A DNA stretch of 64,000 nucleotides from Hesseltinella vesiculosa (lineage: Eukaryota > Mucoromycota > Mucoromycetes > Mucorales > Cunninghamellaceae), in assembly GCA_002104935.1 (NCBI GenBank), contig MCGT01000003.1, positions 682,001 through 746,000 on the forward strand, read 5' to 3'. This document shows, piece after piece, positions 55,285 through 64,000 of the stretch. The translations under genes were made by a program, and so were the position numbers. The notes beneath the pieces were generated by a model. That model saw nothing but the letters and a program-made list of their open reading frames with translations, did not search any database and was not told where the DNA came from. How positions within the stretch are numbered: the first letter of the stretch is position 1; every line of letters starts with the position of its first letter.

Positions 55285-57822
55285 GATCGACTATAATAAA
55301 GGAATGCAAAGGAAGAGATGGAAGGCAAAGGTGGGAAAACGTTATAAAACAAAGAGGACAATGGCGAAACAACAACGAAAAAAGAAAGGGAAAAAAAGAA
55401 CAGAGACGACCTTTTTCTTTCTTTCTTTCTTTCTTGTTAAAAGAAGGGAGTGAAGAAAAAGAAAAGAGGGAAAAAGAGGTCAAAAGGGGGTGAAGGAAAG
55501 AAAAGAAGAAAAGGAAAAGAGGATGAAGTTTGAAAAATGCTCTTTTGGGCAAGGGGGCGGAAAAAGGGAAACAATGAGGTCTAGACGGAGTATTAAATCG
55601 GAAACTGGTTCAAGCCCAAAAAACTTCTCTCTGTTCGTTTGCTTAGGAGCAAATGCTGGGTCCATTAAGTAAAAAAAGGTGGTCGTTGGCTTCAAAAAAA
55701 AAAAAAGTGAGCCTTCCCGATGTGATGCTAATAATAAAAAACGAGTTTTCCTTGTTTCACACTCGTGAGGGCCACCTTCAAATTAGGAAATTCACCTTGT
55801 GTGCTAAAAAAAAAAAATGCGTGCGATCCCAAACTTGGGCGGGTGGCAATCATCGAAATTCCCAACAAAAGCCCAATTGGCTCTTTTTTTTTGTTTCTTC
55901 AGCCAAGTACATTATGTTTTATTAAATGGTTGTCATGGTAACCAATGATTTAATAAGGAGCGGCCTCGATGAAAGCGTTTCTGTTTTTTTGGAAGGTCCA
56001 ATTTAGACGTTGCACCTTTTTTTTCAGGCAGAAAATAACTCTAAAAAAGCCATATCCAAAAGGGCGGAGCCATTAAAGATGGAGGGGGGGGGGCTTGCCC
56101 AAAAACTTTCTTCCTCCTTTCTCCCCCCAAAAGGTCAAAAGAAGAAAAAAAAACCTATTGCTTGGTTCAAGGCTCTGAAATGGAAGGGAGAAGCATGGTT
56201 CAACTCGTAATAGGCATTTGGTATATTGACTGCATCAGATGAAGGATCCTGGTCATCTTCTTTGACACACATTAAAAATCCTACATCAATTAAATTTCTT
56301 AGCATTTGTGCCTTTTGGCTCTTTCCCTTTCTTCTATGCTTGCCAACCTTCCCCTTTACCTAATTTCGCCAAGTGAAAAAAAAAAAAAGCTACGCCTCCT
56401 CCCCCTTTTTTTATCATCACTTTATTTTACTCTTTTTTTTTTACTTCATTGATTAAGCTGTTTCTTGTTCAATACTTAACCCTTTTTTTCTCCTCATTGA
56501 AGATTTCCTTGCCGCGTTATCATGATGACAAAGAGATTGGGACAAAAAATGATCACCCGATGTTCCTGCACAAAAAGGAGAAGCCAGCTTTGGGTGTTTG
56601 TTGTTAAAAAGGCAGATCGCCCAAATGACCATGAAAAGGCGGTGTTACTCTGCAACTCCATCATCTGACGAAATAAAAAAATGTCACTTGGTGGTTGTAC
56701 CAGGAAAAAAAAAAGGATTTATTTTACGTGACACTTCGTTTATAGATAGACATTTTCACGTTTTTTTTTTTTTCTCGTCAAGCCATGTGTCTTCAACGGA
56801 GTCAACCTTGGCCTTGCAGTGAATCGGAGGAGAAAAAAGCTTGGAGATCAAGGGATTGCTCCTTGAAAGATAGCCCATGACAGGGTGGAAGGGGAACTCA
56901 TCTCCTTTTTCTCGGAAAACCAACGCAAGTCCGCAAACGAGTGAGGGGGGGCTGGGGCTGAATCTTTACAGTGGACCAAAACAGTAAAGTCAGGCAGATG
57001 TCAGGCTGACGCTGCGCCTGGCTTTTTTCTTATCCTTACCAAACGTTTCACGTACGCCAATCACGAAAATCATTCACCAGTCCTCCCTTTTCTCACCCGC
57101 TTTTGTTCCCATCCGATGAGATCTTCTTCCGTCTACCAAAAAAAAAAACGATGGTCTAGATGAAAAAAAAAGGAGTTGGACGGCCATACTGCGAGGTAAT
57201 GAAGGGCCATCTTTTCCGTCACCTATTTCATCAGAAAGCTATTAGGTAAAAAGGACGTGTCTTTTTTCATTTGCATAATGGCGTTGCTGGAAAATCATGA
57301 CCAAAATTAGAAAAAAAACATCAGACATTCTCGGCTCCTCGTACGAGAAAAACGAGCGGTGGGAAAAGTCGCAAACTCAATCACGTTTTTCTTTACCTCA
57401 TTTCCAAACCAAACACTCTGCAATAAAAAAAAATCCACTGTACCAGACCATAAGACGATTTACCAAAACATTCCATATCGAGATATTTTTGCTCGATTCA
57501 GCTTGGCTGGCACACTTTTGTCTTTGGGCAATTCTATCTTGTGATATCATGCGCGAATGCATGCAAAGCGACGACTTTTTCTTCCACTTCGATGGAATAT
57601 CCTACGCTAAACCAAAATAAATATAAAAATAAAAAAGCGATGGCAATGGCATTTCATTAGATATTGCAGTTACACAGCTGTTGATATGCACATTTACCGA
57701 AGGTGAAAAAAAAAAGAGATCAGCAGCCGGCTTTGCATGCAGAAAAAAAAAAAAGGTACATGCGTTGCAATGCTGTTTCTAAATTTATTGACGATGGGGT
57801 TTCGACCAGGGTGAGAGAGGGG
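55285..57822. other. 2.5-kb gene-poor region
   Basis: This region contains the cyclin gene leader with a (CTTT)4-5 microsatellite at about 55417-55435 and many A/T and G runs. Short frames such as 57297-57620 are interrupted by homopolymers and lack recognisable domains. No RNA gene or mobile element was identified. Confidence 0.45.
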
Positions 57823-60800
57823 TTACGGTACGATGATGCCAAGAGAAATGACTACCTCCTTCAAAGCGGCTTGCCAGGTTGGTGATCGTTCCAAGGCTGA
57901 TAGTCGTGCATGACAGATCTCTTTGACCTTGCCCAGCAGAGCCTCCGTCTCCGTGGACGGCGTAGTCCATTGTTCGGTAGGATTCTTGTAGCAATTCCTC
58001 ACCAATGGCCACATCACTCGGTACAAGACTTGACCCAATTCCTGGCTGGACAAAAAAGGAAACAAATCATCCAACGAGTGCATCGATGATGGCATGTTCT
58101 GGGGAAAAAAAAAGGTCAGCCTATGCATGCTCCACCTTTTGTCAGCTTACTGGGCGCATCCAGAGCCATAAAAGACACGTTTCTTGCAGTTGTGTAGCGA
58201 AGGCAAGGGCTGTCGGCGAGGCTACCACAGAGTCCATGTTCCAAAAAGCAATAAAGTAGATCAGAACACTTCTGATTATCGCCAAACATTGATCTGGTGC
58301 CAAAGGAGAGCATACGTCCATCAGTGCAAACAATGCTGGGTGATCCTTGAAGGCACATCCGTTGTTGATGTCATGTGGATAGGGAATATGTTGTGGTAAG
58401 GCCTGGTCGTACACCTGTATCGATGTTTGGTCGGTCGTGGGCAAGCGTCGCGCTAGTTGGCCCAAAAGATGCTGACCAATGCCTGCATCTGTCAAAAAGA
58501 AGAGGTTACTTTCTCACATATTGGGTTTATTTAAGCTTACCTGCTTCCAGGGCCGATTTGAAAATGCCAATCGTCAGTTGGATATTATCCATATAGATCT
58601 TGTCCTGCGCCTTGCTATCGTCATAAAATGAGCGAGTCAATGGTGGGAGAGGGTAAAAAGCAAATGGCACTTACATATCAGAGCCAAGTACTTGAAGATG
58701 AGGTATATAGCGAGGCATGTCTTCTTCCACAGAAGACAAAACAGATAGGCCACTGAGAGACATTTGGCTGGCACGTTCAAGTAACATCGACGTGTCGTTC
58801 GTGATATTTGCTCTTGGGATCTTTTCGAGTGAGCCATTTAAGATCCCGTCCAAAAGCGCTGACACTATCTGAGATTTCAAAGTTTCAAACATGAGACAAT
58901 TGATCACTAAGTCACCGGAAAAAAAAAGATTTTAGTCTTGCCATCCACCCCGCCTATGGTACACGTATTTACCCAAGTGCCGTAATTGTGTAATGGCACT
59001 ATCGTGTTGGATGTCATGGTTGTTTGACAGATAGCGGTTCCGGAGAAGTCGGAACCAGTTATCAATAAGGACCTTGCACAGGATTTCTTTAGGTGGCAGC
59101 ACAGTAGGCTGCTGCCAGAAACAGGAGTTGGCAAGCAGTTGGTAACCAACCCCACGGCATTCGCTGGATGGATGGTTCAGGAACAGCAGCATGACTTGGC
59201 TCCAGTGAGTGCTCATGTACACCGAGAAATTCTCTGAGCCTTGGCGATGGTCATTGGCGTCGAACAGCCGTGCCACATTACCCAGGATCCGTTCCACCAC
59301 CAGAGAAGCATCGCTGTCCGAACTAATATTCATCGACATTGCTTTTGAAAACGCCTGTTCCAGTGTGATACTATTAAAATACAAATATGAGTCGCCTATC
59401 CAAGCTGTCACTGCTTTCCTTACTCGAGGAAATGCGGCCAATGCGACTGAGCTGTGGCAAGGACTTGTTCAAGGAGGCTGTAGACTTGGTCGTCCTTTCG
59501 GGTATAATCCAGGCACGAGATGAGCTTGATAAAGAGGGCGACAGCTGGGTCGGCCGCGCCACCGAGATGCACCACATGCTGTAGAATATTCTTCGGCAAA
59601 TCCAACCGAGTCGAGGCCATCAGGACGCTGTTATTGCAAATGGGTGTAATCCAATCCTCAACCAGAGTTATGGATGCTGGTTGCGATTTTTCAATATGCA
59701 CCATTGCCTTGTCCAGCCAAGACTGCGCCAGGGCCGATGAATTTGGATCGTCAAACATCACCATGTCAAGCAAGATCGCCAAGTCGATCGTGTGCGCCAA
59801 AAACGGGCTTTCTAAAGCAAACACTGTCGAGCGCAACCATTCATCAAGGAGGTTTGATATGCCAACAAGTTGTCTTTCAATGAACAAGTCAGTCAGTTGT
59901 CTCTTTGGTCCTTGCTTTGATTTACCCGTCAGCAGCCCACATCAATGAGAAACCTGTTTGCCGTTCAAAGTTGATGATGGAGGATAGTCGATGATCATGG
60001 AATAGCTTCTTCACAATTCCTTGCCAACATACTTTATAAACTCCGTGTCAAAAAAGATGGGGCGAGTTTTTTTTTTCCAGACCTACCGTTGACAGTGGGA
60101 GGGAACCAGTGGGTCATAGCCATCATGTAGAGAATAAAGAACCGATCCGGGGCATCCATGTCTGCGCGGGGTATGTTGGTACCGGTCTTGGCTGTGTCAA
60201 GGTACTTATCCAAGAGATCGAGGATCGTCTGGCACACATGGGCCGGGTGCTTTCCCACAAGGTGACAAACAAGAGTAGCACCAATTTGGGAAATGGTACC
60301 GGTTTGATGAAAGTTGACAGTGTTGTTAGCGAGCTTGCTGATCACGAATTGATGGTAATTCGACAGTACAGACTCTGGCGCTTCGTCGGCAATGAATTTT
60401 AACATGAACACCGCTTTTTCTTCTAGCATGGTCCACTGTTCACTGGCCACCTATGGCAAATCGATTGAAATAGGTGAGGCTGACAGCACCAGTACCGCTC
60501 TGTTTCTTACCTCGAAGATCACAGTGAGCACGCTAAAAGGTGATTCAAAAAGCGTTAATCAGTCTTTTTTTTTTGTCTAGACACATGGTTTTGCGCACAC
60601 TTACTTTCGATCCATATCTTGCAGGCAAAACACGCATTCCATCAAAAAATGAAGCAGGTAGCGGCTGATCTCATCATTAGCTAGCACGGTGTCTAGTGAG
60701 AAAGAAGAAAAAAAGCATTAACATCCACGTTTGCCTAGCTGGTTATTACCATTGTCCATCACAAGGTGATCAAAGAGAGCGAACATTGTCCACTATCAGA

Positions 60801-61033
60801 ATAAATATAGCCATGTGAGTGCCTGCTCTACAAAAGTTGCCCAAGCGAGCACGCTCTGTATAATTCACCTTGATCACGTCTTGCCCATGGGTAGGTAGAT
60901 GTCGTTTCAATTTTGCGACAGACAGGAGCATTCGTTTCGTTTCGTTACTCATCGGTTCACTTTCCGCTGCAGGTGTCAATGATTCAAACAGGGAAGTTGC
61001 GACGTCCAAATCTTGTAGCACATGACGCTGCAT
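57823..61033 (-). CDS. Unrecognised alpha-solenoid (HEAT-like) protein
   Basis: Twelve exons (61033-60869, 60792-60750, 60692-60605, 60532-60511, 60450-60087, 60031-59926, 59873-59424, 59370-58973, 58906-58675, 58614-58541, 58488-58151, 58098-57823) close in frame to 851 aa. The protein is nearly all helical, with repeated amphipathic pairs of 35-45 residues such as ILDLLDKYLD, AQSWLDKAMVHIEK and VLIDNWFRLLRNRYL, as in HEAT or armadillo scaffolds. No signal peptide, membrane helix or catalytic motif is visible. Candidate families (importins, Integrator subunits, nucleoporin scaffolds) were considered but none could be established. One exon is only 22 nt long. It is head-to-head with the mL41 gene, 197 bp apart. 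Confidence 0.8.
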
Positions 61034-61230
61034 TGACAAGGGAAAAAAAAAAAAAAGTGGAATCAACCGAAGAAGAAAAAAACACGCAGCAGAAAAAAAA
61101 AAGGCACTTGGATTGCCTTTTCTGGCCCGCCTGTTGATTGGCCTGTTCCTACAGCCAAAAAAAAACATTTCACCCCCGGTGCATCTTTTTGTTTCTTTTT
61201 TTTTTTATTTAAGCTAACTGATCAAAAAAC

Positions 61231-61604
61231 ATGTTTGGTGTCTTGAAAGCATTGCCACGAAGTGCCAAACGTTTGCCCTTGTCTGCCAAGCGCGGTCACA
61301 ACCATTACAAAGGTAGGCAACGCCAAAGCATCAGCCAGCTTCCTTTTTGGTTTGCTTCTAAACGACCTCTTTTATCTTGATCTTAGGTACTGGCTCTGGT
61401 GCCATGGGTAAACACACCAAAAAAGGTGGCTATAAGGTCGATTGGAATCGTGTGCGAACATTTGTCGTGCCTGACTTGGAAGGCTTCACTGTAAAGCGAC
61501 GATCGAAAACAAACCAGACAGAGAGATTCATTCTTTTTTCTTTTTTTGGACTCTAGCTTGCTCCCTATGTGTCTCGCAAAACCCCCATGGTCAAGCCTCA
61601 ATAA
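61231..61604 (+). CDS. MRPL27: Mitochondrial large-subunit ribosomal protein mL41
   Basis: Three exons (61231-61312, 61387-61490, 61557-61604) give 77 aa. The family signature reads SAKRGHNHYKGTGSGAMGKHTKKGGY and RVRTFVVPDLEGFTLAPYVS, as in yeast Mrpl27 and human MRPL41. The protein sits in the mitoribosomal large subunit. The basic N-terminus (MFGVLKALPRSAKRL) can serve as the import signal. The stop codon is within CAATAAATCC, so polyadenylation may occur close to the coding end. Confidence 0.93.
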
Positions 61605-61960
61605 ATCCATCGTTTCGTTTATCAACAACTAGAATGCCTCATCACCAATCAACAAAACTCCCTTTCTTTACTTTGCAACATCACCAAAACGAAGCAACAT
61701 CTTTGCAGCTCCCCTCGTTTGCATTTGTACCATAACCGAGTCGTTTCTTAGCCACGACGCTCCCCTTCTACCATTTTATATGCACATACATAAACAAATA
61801 GTAAAAAAAAACCACTAGACCTTGACCACCGTCTGCCTTCTGTGGGAGAAGTCTGCAAGCTGCCAAACCTTTTCATCAGCCACCCAGCCCTGAAGCGGAA
61901 GTTTATTGCTGTGCAATTTCCTTTGATTTTTTTTTTCTTTCCTTTCAAAGATACCACAGC
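61605..61960. other. Intergenic spacer
   Basis: This 356-bp spacer lies between mL41 and the zinc-knuckle gene. There is no gene; a pyrimidine-rich tract at 61921-61950 precedes the next start codon. Confidence 0.4.
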
Positions 61961-62764
61961 ATGACTCGATACACAAACCTCGGTGGTCGTAAAAAATATG
62001 TCAAAACAGACGAAGAATTTGTCGTGACCCCACTTTTGCCCTCCAAGAAGCAGGTTGGAGGTGGTGATCAAGCCCAAACTTCTCGTAAACGCAAAGGTAA
62101 CTCTTAGGTTTAACCATGGATAGCCATCGACCCATTCTTTCCCACTCACTCCCATTCTCGACATTAGCTAATGATTACATTGCTGCCCCGAGCAAATCCA
62201 AACTTCGAAAAGAAAAAAGCACGATCTGCTTTGGCTGCCGCGAAAAGGGCCATTCCGTCGAGAACTGTCCCAAGAAGACGTCAGAGCAAGGCATCTGTTA
62301 CAACTGTGGCTCGACCGAACACTCTTTGAAAAAATGCAAGAAACCGCGCCAAGGCAGTAAGTTACTGTTGGTTGCCATGGCCTTTGCCGCTCCAGAGCTC
62401 ACCTCTATTTTTCCATTCTTTGCCAGATGCTCTGCCCTTTGCGAAATGCTTTGTGTGTGAGGGCCAAGGTCATCTAGCTGGCCAGTGCCCAAAGAACACA
62501 AAAGGGCTGTATCCTAATGGAGGTGGCTGCCGCTTCTGCGGCCAAGTCGACCACCTTGCCAAGAATTGTGCGCTGACCAAGGACGATGCTGGCACCACCG
62601 CAGTGGGCAAGATAGATCTGGACCAAGGCGCCGATGATGATGACTATCACATCTTTGTCAACGAAAAAACAAAACTTGACCAAGAGATCAAGGTCGAGAA
62701 AAAGCAATTCGCTGTTGCCGCCACCACCGCCAAGCTGCCCAAAAAGAAAGTCGTGAAATTCTAA
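61961..62764 (+). CDS. ZCCHC9: CCHC zinc-knuckle protein, ZCCHC9-type
   Basis: Exons 61961-62096, 62168-62356 and 62427-62764 give 220 aa. Four CCHC knuckles (C-x2-C-x4-H-x4-C) are visible: CFGCREKGHSVENC, CYNCGSTEHSLKKC, CFVCEGQGHLAGQC and CRFCGQVDHLAKNC. The block NTKGLYPNGGGC between the last two is typical of ZCCHC9 orthologues. These nucleolar proteins bind RNA; roles in rRNA processing or exosome recruitment are reported for relatives and are inferred here. The C-terminus is acidic, then lysine-rich (KKKVVKF). Confidence 0.9.
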
Positions 62765-62886
62765 ATCACCGCTCTCTGCTCTCATTTTGCATTTATCAAT
62801 TCAACCATGCTTTTAATAAACCAACATATGTACAACAACACTAAAAGCAACGTAAAAAAAAAAAAGAAGGATCCAGCGTAAGGTGA

Positions 62887-63857
62887 TTATCGATCATCGT
62901 CGTTTTCACCTTCTTCATAGGCACTGTCCAATTGGTGGAATGAGTCGTCTTCGTAGCTTTGTTCATAGTCATGCTCGTCCTCGTCCTCGGTATCGGTGTC
63001 ATCGTCATATTCGTGGTGTGTTAAGCCCTGGATTTGCATTCGTCCTAATGTCGAGCTATTATTCGAGAAAAAAGCTCCATGAGAAATCAAGCCCACGCCT
63101 GGCCCTTGAGTCACATACGTCAAGTCGTCTGTGTCCATCGCTTCTGGTCCGGTCACCTTGATTTGCTGCATCTGCTTCTTGAGCGACAGCTCCTGTAAAA
63201 AGGAAAAAAAATCAGATCACAGGTGTCACCTTCTAACTTTTTCATCTGTACCTTTTCCTGCTTCGTCAGGGTTTCTTGCAAGTGTACGGATTCACTCAGG
63301 CTGATCATCTTGGAGCGTGCCTGTCATAATAAATAGAGTTAGGGGTATAAAAAAAAGTGGCCAGCTTGGCTCTCTGATTTACCATCATCCCTCCTGGGAC
63401 GGTCGAGCCAGGCTGCAATAGGTGGTGCAGCTGATTGGCGGTTGCAGAATGCTCGTCGATGGATTTTTTTCGCATGTTGCGTCGGTACTTGTCTTTCAAA
63501 GAGAGGTTGGACACTTGGTCCACTACTTTTTCCGTGTCTTCAGGAGTGTAACCAGGTTTCAGCAGAGCGTTGAGCTGCGCAAGCTTTTCCTTGAGACGGG
63601 CACCTTTGTCTGGGAGCGTTGCCAAGAGCTGTCTGTATAAAAAAAAGGTCAATCAACCCAAGTCTTAAGCCGTGTAGGTACATCTATTTCTAGGCTTACT
63701 TATTATCCAGCATTTTAACCGTGCGGTCTCGTAGCTCAAAGAGCTGTTCCTTAGGGAGCTGATCAAGAGGTGTTGTATAAGAAGAGGACATGCCTTCCCC
63801 CAATCGACTAGCATGGAGCTGCGACTTGCTTAGCCGACGAACTGGTGGTTGCATCAT
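62887..63857 (-). CDS. Gdown1/POLR2M (GRINL1A)-like RNA polymerase II-associated protein
   Basis: Four exons (63857-63700, 63632-63383, 63320-63252, 63192-62887) give 260 aa. Three parts match the Gdown1 plan in order: an N-terminal helix LPKEQLFELRDRTVKML followed by LLATLPDKGARLKEKL (human form has LVELREM and LPDKGKKI at the same spacing); a middle helix MISLSESVHLQETLTKQEKE like the ISIEESLALQ-type segment; and an acidic C-terminal tail (TDTEDEDEHDYEQ) with an aromatic-acidic end. Gdown1 binds RNA polymerase II, competes with TFIIF and confers Mediator dependence. The middle disordered region is shorter than in animals. The similarity is short, so the call is a good candidate only. Two adjacent ATGs (63857, 63854) can start it. 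Confidence 0.6.
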
Positions 63858-63918
63858 GGTGAAAACAAAAGTTATCGTTGGTAAAAAAAAAATATAGGCT
63901 ATTGAAACGGTCGGGGGG

Positions 63919-63996
63919 TATGCAAAGAGTGAAAGCTAGCTTGAAACGAGAGAAAAATATGCAAAGAGTGAAAGCTAGCTTGAAACGAGAGAAAAA
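63919..63996. repeat. 39-bp tandem duplication
   Basis: Two identical 39-bp units run from 63919 to 63957 and from 63958 to 63996. Each contains GCAAAGAGTGAAAGCTAGC. They lie upstream of the Gdown1-like gene at the window edge, so more copies may follow outside. Confidence 0.95.
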
Positions 63997-64000
63997 AAAA

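Noticed and set aside
55185..55493. 102-codon plus-strand frame antisense to the cyclin leader
   Set aside because: The second half is encoded by AAGA-type simple repeats; the overlap with cyclin exon 1 explains the first half.
57297..57620. 107-codon frame in the gene-poor region
   Set aside because: It begins in lysine-rich sequence from A-runs, has no motif and is flanked by homopolymer-rich non-coding DNA.
1..64000. CRISPR arrays, bacterial operons, phage or plasmid genes
   Set aside because: No regularly spaced repeats and no prokaryotic gene organisation; nearly all genes have spliceosomal introns.

Overview
The window is nuclear DNA from a filamentous fungus, most likely an early-diverging lineage such as Mucoromycota; the phylum is inferred. 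The gene set is fungal: a type IID (ENA) P-type ATPase, UGO1, a Zn2Cys6 factor, a KRE9/KNH-type GPI protein, a Src1/Heh-type LEM protein, a division-2 chitin synthase relative and a Pho80/PCL-type cyclin. Several other genes are rare or lost in well-studied Dikarya but kept in animals and basal fungi: candidate Gdown1/POLR2M and EED-like proteins, TMEM42, LYRM2 and ZCCHC9. Genes are compact and intron-rich, with introns mostly of 45-90 nt. The spliced models below were assembled by hand from splice signals, reading-frame continuity and conserved motifs. Non-coding DNA is full of A and T homopolymers. I saw no rRNA, no convincing tRNA, no CRISPR array and no bacterial-style operon.

Layout. 0-14.7 kb: an unrecognised ORF (-), ENA ATPase (+), UGO1 (-), Zn2Cys6 factor (-), TPMT-family methyltransferase (+), TRM5 (-), mitochondrial uS17 (-) head-to-head with LYRM2 (+), and a DUF1206 membrane protein (+). 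14.9-23.7 kb: SMC6 (-, 18 exons), a GPI protein with an apparent frameshift (-), a C2 protein (+), an alpha/beta hydrolase (+) and a TMEM42-type transporter-like protein (-). 23.8-33.5 kb: glucosidase II alpha (+), a kelch/coiled-coil polarity-type protein with a frame break (+), RPC11 (-) and a Src1/Heh inner nuclear membrane protein (+). 33.8-39.3 kb: THO2 (-). 39.3-42.5 kb: no confident gene, but a 1.37-kb near-palindrome flanked by diverged repeat copies; this is the oddest region of the window. 42.5-55.3 kb: cysteine dioxygenase (-), an 11-exon coiled-coil protein (-), an EED-like WD40 protein (-), a degenerate chitin synthase-like protein (-) and a PCL cyclin (-). 55.3-57.8 kb: gene-poor. 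57.8-64 kb: an alpha-solenoid protein (-), mitochondrial mL41 (+), a ZCCHC9-type zinc-knuckle protein (+) and a Gdown1-like protein (-), ending in a 39-bp tandem duplication.

There is no single pathway cluster. Neighbours fall into general functional groups: mitochondria (UGO1, uS17m, LYRM2, mL41), secretory pathway and cell wall (glucosidase II, GPI protein, chitin synthase-like), and nuclear or RNA functions (TRM5, SMC6, RPC11, THO2, Src1, EED-like, Gdown1-like, ZCCHC9). Several pairs share head-to-head promoters of about 100-200 bp.

The strongest observations are: (1) an unusually high share of GC-AG introns, at least six of roughly 114 modelled, five of them required by reading frame or protein motif; (2) the large palindrome with an arm-specific 107-bp insertion; (3) a fungal Gdown1-like protein; (4) a chitin synthase-like protein that lost its QRRRW signature; (5) two genes whose frames would be restored by one extra base in a C5 run.
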